NCBI GenBank assembly: GCA_045628105.1
Contig: JAZQOX010000009.1
Span: forward strand, 1-39,585
DNA length: 39,585 bases
Source: UMGS1781 sp045628105
GTDB lineage: Bacteria > Bacillota > Clostridia > TANB77 > CAG-508
Direction of reading: 5' to 3'
Shown: one piece after another, positions 16,598-23,687 of the stretch
Position numbering within the stretch: the first letter of the stretch is position 1
Layout: each line of letters begins with the position of its first letter
Program-made: the position numbers and the translations under genes
Notes under the pieces: model-generated
Told to the model about the DNA's origin: nothing
The model's input: the letters and a program-made list of their open reading frames with translations, nothing else
Database searches by the model: none

Positions 16598-16996
16598 TTA
16601 ATCTAATTTAAAAGAATGTGGCAATAAATCTTCAATAGTATGTTCTTCTACGCTATTGTTATCTTTTAATAAATAAATCTTAAAATCTCTAGATACGAAT
16701 TCGCTCATAAATTGTCTGCAATATCCGCAAGGAGTACAATCATCATTTAAATAATCAAGTGAATCTCCACCGCAAACAACTATAAAATCAAACTCTCTTT
16801 CACCTTCTGAAAGTGCTTTTGTAAAAGCAACCCTTTCAGCACAAATAGATTGAATACCACCATTTTCTATATTACATCCAGAATAAACCTTACCAGATTT
16901 AGTAACCAATGCAGCTCCAACATAATAATTAGAATATGGAACATATGCATTTTTTCTTACATCTCTTGCAATTTTTTTTATCTCCTCAAAATTCAT
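16598..16996 (-). CDS. cdd: Cytidine deaminase
   Basis: A 132-residue homotetrameric-type cytidine deaminase that converts cytidine and deoxycytidine to uridine forms in pyrimidine salvage. Zinc ligands are Cys52 of CAE (Glu54 is the proton shuttle) and Cys90/Cys93 of PCGYCRQF. The substrate-binding part YVPYSNYYVGAAL is intact, as is GCNIENG. The start is taken at ATG 16996 after GTGAG; a longer frame continues upstream through the promoter and is not coding. It is transcribed away from trmB, from a promoter whose -35 touches that of trmB. Confidence 0.95.
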   Translation of the reverse strand: MNFEEIKKIARDVRKNAYVPYSNYYVGAALVTKSGKVYSGCNIENGGIQSICAERVAFTKALSEGEREFDFIVVCGGDSLDYLNDDCTPCGYCRQFMSEFVSRDFKIYLLKDNNSVEEHTIEDLLPHSFKLD

Positions 16997-17037
16997 AAGA
17001 TCACTCACTTTCTTAACTAATATATTCAAGTATAAAT

Positions 17038-17066
17038 AATATACTATAAAATTATTCAAAAAGCAA
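17038..17066 (-). promoter_or_regulatory. Promoter of cdd
   Basis: On the minus strand TTGCTT (17066-17061), 17-nt spacer, TATATT (17043-17038). Its -35 directly abuts the plus-strand -35 at 17067. Confidence 0.65.
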
Positions 17067-17095
17067 TTGAAAAAATTCAAACAATAAATTATAAT
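17067..17095 (+). promoter_or_regulatory. Promoter of trmB
   Basis: TTGAAA (17067-17072), 17-nt spacer, TATAAT (17090-17095). The expected start near 17102 gives a leader of ~119 nt with a strong fold. Confidence 0.75.
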
Positions 17096-17118
17096 AACAT
17101 TATTAACTGTACAAAGTA

Positions 17119-17185
17119 GCCAAACGCAGGAGTTATATATTTTTTTCTTGAGAACAAACAATATATAACTCCGACGAGATTTGGC
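17119..17185 (+). promoter_or_regulatory. Structured 5' leader of trmB, type not recognised
   Basis: An outer 6-bp stem (GCCAAA 17119-17124 with TTTGGC 17180-17185) encloses an asymmetric internal loop (CGCA against GACGAGA). Inside it is a perfect 12-bp stem, GGAGTTATATAT (17129-17140) with ATATATAACTCC (17161-17172), closed by a 20-nt loop. I do not recognise it as a known riboswitch class. The nested stems with a purine-rich asymmetric loop are more than a simple palindrome. It could be a cis-regulatory RNA or an inserted short palindromic element. Confidence 0.5.
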
Positions 17186-17220
17186 GGATTTTAATAGAAC
17201 ATATATTTTAGGAGAAAGGT

Positions 17221-17883
17221 ATGAGAATTAGAAATAAACCATGGGCAAAAGAAGAATTAGATTCAAGCCCTATATTTATAAGAAACCCGGAAGAATATAA
17301 AGGAAAATGGAATGAGGTATTTAAAAATAATAATCCAATACACATTGAACTAGGATGTGGGAAAGGGTACTTTGTAAAAGATTTAATATTTCAAAATTTA
17401 AATATAAATTATATAGCAATTGATTTAATAGACACAATTCTAGGTATAGCAAATAGAAATATTTTAGAAGCAGCAGAAGGCAGAGAGATAAAGAATTTAG
17501 TTTTGACGAGATATGACATAGAGGAAATAGAAAATATTTTAGATATAAAAGATAGAGTAGAAAGAATATATATCAACTTCTGTAACCCATGGCCAAAACC
17601 AAGACATTATAAAAGAAGACTTACACATACAAGACAACTAGAAAAATATATTCAATTCTTAAAAAAAGAAGGAGAAATCTATTTTAAAACAGATGATGAT
17701 GGATTATTTAAAGATTCTTTAGAATACTTTAAACAATGCGGATTTAAAGAAATAAAGATCACGTATGATTTAGGAAATGAAAACAATTTTTGGAACAATA
17801 TAGAAACAGAACATGAGATAAAATTTAAGGAGCAAGGCATAAAAATAAAGGCAGGAATATTTAAATTAAAATGTGCAAATTAG
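17221..17883 (+). CDS. trmB: tRNA (guanine-N7-)-methyltransferase
   Basis: A 220-residue enzyme that methylates G46 of tRNA to m7G with SAM. Motif I is HIELGCGKGYFVKDL, followed by NYIAIDLIDTILGIA. The family-specific NFCNPWPKPRHYKRRLTH (the NFPDPWPKKRHxKRRL signature with FCN for FPD) and IYFKTDDDGLF are present. Length is normal. GGAGAAAG precedes ATG 17221. The last six codons and the stop lie inside a palindromic repeat, which may also end transcription. Confidence 0.95.
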   Translation: MRIRNKPWAKEELDSSPIFIRNPEEYKGKWNEVFKNNNPIHIELGCGKGYFVKDLIFQNLNINYIAIDLIDTILGIANRNILEAAEGREIKNLVLTRYDIEEIENILDIKDRVERIYINFCNPWPKPRHYKRRLTHTRQLEKYIQFLKKEGEIYFKTDDDGLFKDSLEYFKQCGFKEIKITYDLGNENNFWNNIETEHEIKFKEQGIKIKAGIFKLKCAN

Positions 17884-17913
17884 GGACAGTCCCCAATTTG
17901 CACATTTTAATTT
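17863..17913. repeat. REP-like palindrome with GGGACAGTCCC core, also a bidirectional terminator candidate
   Basis: Nineteen bases (17863-17881, beginning AAATTAAAATGTGC) are exactly complementary to 17895-17913 around the core AGGGACAGTCCCC. Both the trmB stop and the stop of the converging gene fall inside it. A second element with the same core but a different outer stem lies at 31219-31255. Such elements are typical of repeats moved by REP-associated (RAYT/TnpA-like) transposases; none is in the window. Confidence 0.75.
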
Positions 17914-18874
17914 ATTTTAAGCGAATTGATGATGGAGCAACGTCGAAACGTATTTCGAATTCTTTAAACTCATCAAGCTTTTTCTTTTCTAAACAACTTA
18001 AATATTTTTCAAGCTGTTCTTGAGTTTTACAAGCTGCAACAATAGCAGGGTTTAAACTATAATTAAACATAATATCCATTGCGAATTTTATAGATTCTAT
18101 AACAGATTTTCCTTCTCTATCTCTAATTAGAGAATATGCTTCTCTAAAACGCGCAAGTACAGGATGTCTTTGATAAAAATTTAATGGATTTATAAATTCT
18201 TTTTTAATAACATCCTCAAAAGATTTATATTGATCAGGGTATTGCTTCATATATTCAATAACTTCATTCTTTGAATAAGGAAGATAAACTTTTTTAGTCT
18301 TTTCAGAAATAACAAGTAAATTACTATCTTCTTTAACAGTAGTTGGAGCATAATTTATTGAAGGTGCAACAGACTGAACTGAAGGCTCAGCAAAACGTTT
18401 CCCTTGTGTAGGCACAGGTGCAGTTTCAACAAGGTATTTAGATGTAAATTCTGCAATTCTTAAATTATTAGCATCCATAGCTGTTTTTAAGTTTCCATAC
18501 AATCCAGAAAAACTTGTAATTTTATTCTTAAGATTTGCTACATCATCCATATAAGAACTATTAGTATTTGATTCAATACCAATTAACAAATCAACAATTG
18601 ATTTATCAATATCACTAAATTCTTGTCTATTGGCTTGCAATAAAAGTATATTCTGATTAATTAAATTTAAAGATTCTTTAGCTTTAATTGCAACTTCTTT
18701 TTCAGATGCAGGTAATTTCTTTAAAAAAACTTCAATTGAATCAATTTGAGATTTTTCACTTGCAATTATCTCATCCATTTTTTCAAGTTCCAAATCGATA
18801 TTTTTCAAAAAATTAAATTCATTATCAGTAAATAAACTATTTAAAATTTTACTATCATATGTTGTTAAAGACAT
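17912..18874 (-). CDS. Conserved-looking protein of unknown function with coiled-coil N-terminus
   Basis: A 320-residue protein that I do not recognise. There is no signal peptide or membrane helix. Residues ~10-140 are predicted helical with heptad-like spacing (FNFLKNIDLELEKMDEIIAS; ANLKNKITSFSGLYGNLKTA), then a Pro/Ser/Thr-rich linker (~150-180). A distinct C-terminal domain follows with YLPYSKNEVIEYMKQYPDQY, FREAYSLIRDREGKSVIESI and ACKTQEQLEKYLSCLEKKKL. It is probably cytoplasmic. AAGGAGAT precedes the ATG. The gene is divergent from the TasA-like operon; a two-unit WalR-like box lies upstream of its promoter, suggesting shared control with that operon. Confidence 0.8.
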   Translation of the reverse strand: MSLTTYDSKILNSLFTDNEFNFLKNIDLELEKMDEIIASEKSQIDSIEVFLKKLPASEKEVAIKAKESLNLINQNILLLQANRQEFSDIDKSIVDLLIGIESNTNSSYMDDVANLKNKITSFSGLYGNLKTAMDANNLRIAEFTSKYLVETAPVPTQGKRFAEPSVQSVAPSINYAPTTVKEDSNLLVISEKTKKVYLPYSKNEVIEYMKQYPDQYKSFEDVIKKEFINPLNFYQRHPVLARFREAYSLIRDREGKSVIESIKFAMDIMFNYSLNPAIVAACKTQEQLEKYLSCLEKKKLDEFKEFEIRFDVAPSSIRLK

Positions 18875-18909
18875 AATAACATATCTCCTTTGTATATAAA
18901 TATGTCTAT

Positions 18910-18939
18910 ATTATATCATAGAAGGAATTAAATAAACAA
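18910..18939 (-). promoter_or_regulatory. Promoter of the 320-residue protein gene
   Basis: On the minus strand TTGTTT (18939-18934), 18-nt spacer, TATAAT (18915-18910). Confidence 0.55.
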
Positions 18940-18949
18940 TAACATTAAT

Positions 18950-18966
18950 ATTACAATTTTATTACA
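18950..18966 (-). promoter_or_regulatory. WalR/VicR-like box facing the minus-strand gene
   Basis: On the minus strand it reads TGTAAT-N5-TGTAAT, with 11-bp spacing. This fits the published WalR (YycF/VicR) consensus TGTWAH-N5-TGTWAH. It stands ~11 nt upstream of the -35, a usual activator position. The regulator itself is not in the window, and other OmpR-family regulators also use 11-bp direct repeats. Confidence 0.6.
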
Positions 18967-18979
18967 ATAAACGACTTTA

Positions 18980-19007
18980 TGTAACAAATTTGTAACATAA
19001 ATGTAAT
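18980..19007 (+). promoter_or_regulatory. Triple WalR/VicR-like box facing the TasA-like operon
   Basis: TGTAAC (18980), TGTAAC (18991) and TGTAAT (19002) are in phase at 11-bp spacing with 5-nt gaps, ending 10 nt before the -35. All three fit TGTWAH exactly. Activation by a WalR-type response regulator is inferred. Confidence 0.65.
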
Positions 19008-19017
19008 CAAAAAACCA

Positions 19018-19046
19018 TTGAATTTTAAATTAAAATGCATTATCAT
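19018..19046 (+). promoter_or_regulatory. Promoter of the TasA-like/SipW operon
   Basis: TTGAAT (19018-19023), 17-nt spacer, TATCAT (19041-19046). Confidence 0.7.
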
Positions 19047-19076
19047 ATACTTAATTGAAATTAGGAGGTGGATTTT

Positions 19077-19634
19077 GTGAAAAAATCAAAAAAGAATTAT
19101 GCAATTATTGTACTAATTGTTATACTATTAGCTTTAGCAATAGGATATGCTGCTTTTTCTGCAACATTAACAATTAATGGTACAGTAAAAAGTAATGCAG
19201 AGTGGGATGTGAAATTCACAGCTGGATCTATAACAGGAGCAGCAAGTGAAAATAACAAAGTTACTTTTACAGATAAGGTAATGACTGTTAAAGCTGAACT
19301 TGGATTCCCAGGTGATGGACGTGAAGTTACTGCAACAATAACAAACGCTGGAACTATAAATGCAAAATTAACAGGCTTTACACTTAAAAATGAACAAAAC
19401 TTTGATGCAGATGGCGATGGAACAGCTGATGTTATAGTAACATTACCTACTATTGCAACAACTGGAACAGAAATTATTGAAGCTGGAAAAAGTTGCCCAG
19501 TTACATTCACAATTCAATGGGATGAAAATTCTGAAGCTGAAGATTTAGGAACAGCAACATTTGATATTGAATTTACATATGAACAATCAACAGATGCTGT
19601 TACAGTTACACCAGCTCACGGATCACACAGCTAA
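19077..19634 (+). CDS. TasA/camelysin-like secreted protein, SipW substrate
   Basis: A 185-residue exported protein. The N-terminal signal (NYAIIVLIVILLALAIGYAA, then FSATLTINGTV) is the SipW-type signal seen in TasA, camelysin and related 'SipW-dependent' proteins. The mature part is beta-rich: VTFTDKVMTVKAELGFPGDG, VTATITNAGTINAKLTGFTL and ATFDIEFTYEQS. It contains DADGDGTADV, a dockerin-like Ca-binding pattern. TasA proteins form biofilm or surface fibres. AGGAGGTG (19063-19070) is 6 nt before GTG 19077, preferred over GTG 19068, which lies in that site. It is the first gene of the operon, followed by a hairpin, so it may be the most abundant product. Confidence 0.85.
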   Translation: MKKSKKNYAIIVLIVILLALAIGYAAFSATLTINGTVKSNAEWDVKFTAGSITGAASENNKVTFTDKVMTVKAELGFPGDGREVTATITNAGTINAKLTGFTLKNEQNFDADGDGTADVIVTLPTIATTGTEIIEAGKSCPVTFTIQWDENSEAEDLGTATFDIEFTYEQSTDAVTVTPAHGSHS

Positions 19635-19646
19635 TAAATAATATAT

Positions 19647-19667
19647 AGGGCATAGCAAATATGCCCT
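19647..19667 (+). other. Intercistronic hairpin without T run
   Basis: AGGGCATA pairs with TATGCCCT around GCAAA, between the TasA-like gene and the peptidase gene. It may act as a partial terminator or 3' stabiliser, keeping the structural protein in excess over the peptidase. Confidence 0.55.
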
Positions 19668-19708
19668 TGACATATTAAAAATCCAAATAAAAATTATGAG
19701 GAATGTTT

Positions 19709-20887
19709 ATGCAAAAATCAAAATTAGCAACAATTATCATATGCACTATAATTCTTATATATGCATTATTAAGTACATTTACTTTTGTGCATAAAATTAA
19801 TAATATATATTTAAAAATTATTAATCCAATTTTTTGGATTACTCTTGCTTTATTTTTAAGAGTAAATTTGGGTAAAAAGTACAGAAAAATACAACAAGAA
19901 AAAGAAGTTTCTAAATATGCTTTAATTGGAGTTCTTGTTTACATTATTATATATTTAGTTTCTGGACTATTTCTTACATTTGGCAGAAATCCATATTCCC
20001 AGACACTAAAGGGAATCATAATGAATTTATGGATGTTTGCTGTTCCTTTAGTAGTTAAAGAATATGTAAGATACTATTTAATCCAAAATGTATATGATAA
20101 AGACAAAATTAAATTTGCAATTATTATTTCAGTAATATATGTTTTTATTGATATGAAATTCTATACAATTATTGCAAATAAGTGGACAATATTGTACATA
20201 ATAAGAACAGTATCACAAATAGTACTACCACTTATTAGCAAAAATCTACTATATTCATTTAATGCAATGTATATTGGATATCTTCCCAATATATGCTATG
20301 AATTTTTAACAAATTTATTTATTTGGTTATCACCAATATTGCCAAATGCACCATGGATTATGACAGCAATAATAGATACTACAATTCCAGCAATATTGAT
20401 GCTATATATAAGATTTGAAAAAAATAAAGGTGAATTTTTCAAATCAAGAGACAGAATTGAAAGAACAGATCCTAGAAGTATAATTCCATTAGTTGTTTGT
20501 ATTATTTTAGGTATTTGGTTTGCAATTGGAATTTTTCCAATAAAACCAGTAGCTGTTGCAACAGGAAGTATGATTAATGCATTAAGAATTGGAGACGTTG
20601 CAATAATTAAAAAATGTAATGCGAATGATGTTATAGTAGGGGATATAATAGAATACCAAATGGAAGGATATACAGTTATTCATAGAATAATTGAGAAAAA
20701 GCAAAAAAATGGTTCATTTTATTTTATAACAAAAGGTGATAACAATAATACACCAGATGCTAAAGAAGTTACAGAAGATCAATTGATTGGAAAAGTTATA
20801 TTTAAAGTAAGATATTTAGGATATCCTGCAATCTGGCTTCATTTAATACAAGAGCAAGAAGCGATGGATGTTGAGGTAGATACATAA
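19709..20887 (+). CDS. SipW-type signal peptidase I with a large membrane N-terminal domain
   Basis: A 392-residue membrane protease. The C-terminal S26 domain shows ATGSMINALRIGDV with Ser287, YTVIHRI with His325 at the position of the Lys of ordinary bacterial peptidases, and KGDNNNTPD with Asp344. The Ser/His form is typical of the SipW/ER-type enzymes. Residues 1-270 hold about seven extra membrane spans (IICTIILIYALLSTFTF, YALIGVLVYIIIYLVSGLFL and SIIPLVVCIILGIWFAIGIF among them). Ordinary SipW proteins are ~190 residues with one or two spans, so this one is about twice as long. It probably removes the signal of the operon's TasA-like proteins. ATG 19709 is 6 nt after GAGGA; ATG 19703 is too close. 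Confidence 0.88.
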   Translation: MQKSKLATIIICTIILIYALLSTFTFVHKINNIYLKIINPIFWITLALFLRVNLGKKYRKIQQEKEVSKYALIGVLVYIIIYLVSGLFLTFGRNPYSQTLKGIIMNLWMFAVPLVVKEYVRYYLIQNVYDKDKIKFAIIISVIYVFIDMKFYTIIANKWTILYIIRTVSQIVLPLISKNLLYSFNAMYIGYLPNICYEFLTNLFIWLSPILPNAPWIMTAIIDTTIPAILMLYIRFEKNKGEFFKSRDRIERTDPRSIIPLVVCIILGIWFAIGIFPIKPVAVATGSMINALRIGDVAIIKKCNANDVIVGDIIEYQMEGYTVIHRIIEKKQKNGSFYFITKGDNNNTPDAKEVTEDQLIGKVIFKVRYLGYPAIWLHLIQEQEAMDVEVDT

Positions 20888-20921
20888 AATAAAACTATAA
20901 AGATCAAGGAAAGGAGAAAAA

Positions 20922-21980
20922 ATGAGAAGCAAACAAAAAATGAAATTACGTAAATCAACTAGATATATATATTTATTGTTAGGCTTCACAATGTTAGTAG
21001 TATTTGGATATCGATTGATGAAAAACACATCAGGAGATGGAACAATCAATACTAAAAAAGAGATTTATTCATATACAAATAAATTTAATTATAGTTATGA
21101 CGTTAAACTATTAGAAAATGAATATATTTCAAAACCTTCTCTTGGTATGAACTATGTAGCTTATGTTACAGATTTAATAGATAATATAGATTTAAATATA
21201 AATTACGAATATTCTGGAAATAAAACATCAAAAATAACATGCAAATATAAAGTTACAGGAAAACTTGAAGGTGTTTATACACGAGATGGTGAAGAACAAA
21301 AAATATGGGAAGAACAAGAAGTTCTTATAGATGAAAATACTAAAGATATTAATGGTAATAAAGTTATAATTGATCAACCACTAAATTTAAATTTAAGTGA
21401 TAAAAACCAATTAGTAAAAAATTTTGAACAAGAAATGGGAATGTCTATAACTGCTAAATATATTGTTACATTAGAAACAAACACAAATACAACAATTGAA
21501 GGAGAAAATATAAATAAAACAGAGAAAAATTCAATTACAATAGATTTAGGAAGAAAAACAACTACTATTACAGGAAAAAATAACAAAGAAGATACAGAAT
21601 ATATTAGTAAGGATTTTGCACAAAAAAGTGGAAACAATAAAATTTATATATGTTTAGATGTTGTTGGCTTAGTTGCAGCCGTGCTAGTATTAAGATATGT
21701 TGCTAAAACAAAGAGTGCAAATCATATTACAAATGAATATAGACAAGAAATTAATAGAATACTTAGATTATGTCAAGATAAAATTGTTAGACTTGATAAC
21801 AGACCAAATGAAACAGATAAAGAAGTTGTTAAAGTTAAAGATTTCGGAGAAATTGTTAAATTATCTGAAGAGTTATTTAAACCAATATTATATTGGGAAG
21901 ACAAAGAAACAGAAGAAGCTTGGTTTATTGTTATGAGCAACTCAGTTCTTTACCACTATATTATAAAGAGAGGCGAATAA
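20922..21980 (+). CDS. DUF5305 family membrane protein
   Basis: A 352-residue protein with a membrane span at each end of an outward domain: YIYLLLGFTMLVVFGYRLM and YICLDVVGLVAAVLVLRYVA. The outer part has YSYTNKFNYSYDVKLLENEY, ISKPSLGMNYVAYVTDLIDN and ITCKYKVTGKLEGVYTRDGE, which is the pattern of DUF5305, a family often encoded with SipW-type peptidases in archaea and Firmicutes. A cytoplasmic tail of ~90 residues follows (EYRQEINRILRLCQDKIVRL ...). It could act as an assembly or chaperone factor. GGAGAAA precedes the ATG and the stop directly abuts the next gene. Confidence 0.8.
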   Translation: MRSKQKMKLRKSTRYIYLLLGFTMLVVFGYRLMKNTSGDGTINTKKEIYSYTNKFNYSYDVKLLENEYISKPSLGMNYVAYVTDLIDNIDLNINYEYSGNKTSKITCKYKVTGKLEGVYTRDGEEQKIWEEQEVLIDENTKDINGNKVIIDQPLNLNLSDKNQLVKNFEQEMGMSITAKYIVTLETNTNTTIEGENINKTEKNSITIDLGRKTTTITGKNNKEDTEYISKDFAQKSGNNKIYICLDVVGLVAAVLVLRYVAKTKSANHITNEYRQEINRILRLCQDKIVRLDNRPNETDKEVVKVKDFGEIVKLSEELFKPILYWEDKETEEAWFIVMSNSVLYHYIIKRGE

Positions 21981-22550
21981 ATGAAACACAAATTCAAGCT
22001 TAAAAAGAAAAAGAATTTAATATCAATAAACATGAGCATTGTAATAATAACGATGCTCATGTTTGCAATAGGCGTTGGTTATTCAAAATTTTCCACTACA
22101 CTTAATATTAGAGGAACTATTATTGGAAAAAAACCAGAAACTCATGAGGAAGATTATATTGTAGAAAACGAAGATGAAAATACTCTTGTACTAAATACTG
22201 ACAAAGTAAACCCATCAAATCCAGTAGCAGTATCAGACTTACTTACAATGGAATTTACTGGTGTAAATATTACACAAAAACATATAAATAGAATGGATGT
22301 AACCTTAAACTACACAACAGGAACAGGGTCTGCGCAAACAATTGTGTATATATTAACTGTAAATAATAATCAATATAGACAAACAGTAAATTTTAGAGGA
22401 AAACAAACAAATCAGAATGTTACTATATCATTTACTGGTTTAAATATTAATCCAAATCAAACATTTACTATAACATCTGAAGTAAATAAGCTGTCAAACA
22501 GACAGATAACAATAAACAATCAGACTCTTTCAGTATATTTAACTGATTAA
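21981..22550 (+). CDS. SipW-substrate-like secreted protein 2
   Basis: A 189-residue protein with a basic start (KHKFKLKKKKN), a hydrophobic core SIVIITMLMFAIGVG and the processing region YSKFSTTLNIRGTIIGKK. The same region is found in the next gene. The mature part is beta-rich and rich in Asn/Thr (LTMEFTGVNITQKHINRMDV, NVTISFTGLNINPNQTFTIT). It lacks a membrane anchor at the C-terminus. It starts 1 nt after the upstream stop, so translation is coupled. Probably a minor fibre or accessory component; the function is inferred from its signal and position. Confidence 0.75.
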   Translation: MKHKFKLKKKKNLISINMSIVIITMLMFAIGVGYSKFSTTLNIRGTIIGKKPETHEEDYIVENEDENTLVLNTDKVNPSNPVAVSDLLTMEFTGVNITQKHINRMDVTLNYTTGTGSAQTIVYILTVNNNQYRQTVNFRGKQTNQNVTISFTGLNINPNQTFTITSEVNKLSNRQITINNQTLSVYLTD

Positions 22551-22580
22551 AAACTTAAAATAAAAATGGAGATGTTAAAA

Positions 22581-23222
22581 ATGAAAAAATATAAGATTAG
22601 GAAAAAAAGAAAAGTAGTGTCAGTAAAAATGTTGGTATTAATTTTAATAATCATTTTATTCTCTATTTCAATAGGGTATTCAAGGTTTTCAACACTACTT
22701 ACTATACGAGGTGCAGTAATAGGAAAAAAACATGAGCCAGATCTTGAAGCAGAAATTGTTCCACCTCCAGGAGGAGGAACAGCAGGAGGACATGATAGAC
22801 TAAGTACCAATACTTCTTTTTCTGCAGGTTTGTTAAACTTTAATTATCTTTCTGTAAAAGAAGATGTTTTCGAAGAACCAAATACTATAATTACAAAACT
22901 AAAAAATGAAAATTTAACAATATTTAAAGATACTGCTACATGTACATTTACACTTTCAATTCAAAACAATTCGGGATACACCTGGAGAAATGGAACATAT
23001 ACTGTAGAAAAAAATAATGTAAGTAATTATTGCGCTTATAAATCATCATCTTTATCAAAAACAACTGTAGAAAATGGAGAAACTGTTACACTTACAATGG
23101 TTATAGATTTTACTGATACAAGAAGAAGAATAACTGCAGGGCAATATTTTATGACAAAGTTTGCATTTGAGTGCAACGGAATAACTAGATATTATAATTA
23201 TAAAGTTATTATAGAAAATTAA
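22581..23222 (+). CDS. SipW-substrate-like secreted protein 3
   Basis: A 213-residue protein whose N-terminus (VLILIIILFSISIGYSRFST, then LLTIRGAVIGKK) copies the signal of the preceding gene, so the two share an origin. A linker EIVPPPGGGTAGG separates this from a beta domain with CTFTLSIQNNSGYTWRNGTY, YCAYKSSSLSKTTVENGETV and FAFECNG. The domain resembles a carbohydrate-binding (CBM2-like) or fibre subunit fold, with three Cys. ATG 22581 is chosen because GGAG (22568-22571) is 9 nt upstream; ATG 22566 overlaps it. It is the last gene of the operon; no terminator is seen before the rpoB promoter. Confidence 0.75.
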   Translation: MKKYKIRKKRKVVSVKMLVLILIIILFSISIGYSRFSTLLTIRGAVIGKKHEPDLEAEIVPPPGGGTAGGHDRLSTNTSFSAGLLNFNYLSVKEDVFEEPNTIITKLKNENLTIFKDTATCTFTLSIQNNSGYTWRNGTYTVEKNNVSNYCAYKSSSLSKTTVENGETVTLTMVIDFTDTRRRITAGQYFMTKFAFECNGITRYYNYKVIIEN

Positions 23223-23231
23223 AAAAAATAC

Positions 23232-23261
23232 TTGACAAACATATATTGAATATGATATTAT
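23232..23261 (+). promoter_or_regulatory. Promoter upstream of the rpoB leader
   Basis: TTGACA (23232-23237), 18-nt spacer, TATTAT (23256-23261), continuing into TATAAT-like sequence. It begins 10 nt after the last secretion-operon gene and is ~430 nt before rpoB. A second, weaker candidate is TTTACA-18-TAATAT (23451-23480). Confidence 0.75.
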
Positions 23262-23374
23262 AATAAAGCACATATTTTTTGAAAAATAGGAAAAATATGT
23301 TACTATTTATTAGAAATGGTGATTTTGTTAAAGTGAAAAATGTGATTAAAAGTTAATAATTAAGATAACTAAAT

Positions 23375-23434
23375 AAAAAGTGTAGAAGGCTTAAGAAATA
23401 AGCATAATATAGAAATATATTACTACACTTTTTT
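23375..23434 (+). terminator. Branched terminator/attenuator-like structure in the rpoB leader
   Basis: AAAAAGTGTAG (23375-23385) pairs with CTACACTTTTTT (23423-23434), ending in a T run. Two complete hairpins lie between these arms: GCTTA-AGAAA-TAAGC (23389-23403) and AATATA-GAAA-TATATT (23406-23421). A three-way junction with a terminal T run suggests regulated termination. It could also catch readthrough from the secretion operon. Confidence 0.6.
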
Positions 23435-23510
23435 GTTGCGTTTATAAACTTTTACAAAAATCAGTAAAAACATGTAATATTAAGAAAGAGGAATTAATTA
23501 TTTGCTAAGG

Positions 23511-23553
23511 TATTAGTAAATAAATACTTGGGGCGGTATAAATTTTACTAATA
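23511..23553 (+). other. Leader hairpin with G-rich loop before rpoB
   Basis: TATTAGTAAA (23511-23520) is exactly complementary to TTTACTAATA (23544-23553); inside, ATAC and GTAT pair around TTGGGGCG. There is no T run. Confidence 0.5.
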
Positions 23554-23593
23554 AAACACTTATAGTTAAGAAGGACTTTCTTTAATATAAAAT

Positions 23594-23630
23594 AGAAATT
23601 AGAATTTAGAGATTAAAATTCAGAATTTCT
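23594..23630 (+). other. A/T-rich leader hairpin before rpoB
   Basis: AGAAATT..GAATTT pairs with AAATTC..AATTTCT around a short loop, ~58 nt before the rpoB start. It belongs to the same ~430-nt leader. Confidence 0.45.
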
Positions 23631-23687
23631 GCCTGCCCATATTGTGATATAAAGTCACAACTAATAAAAAAAGGGAGTTGATTTATT

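Noticed and set aside
19097..19510. 137-codon minus-strand frame in the TasA-like gene
   Set aside because: It is antisense to a convincing exported protein, with no start signals.
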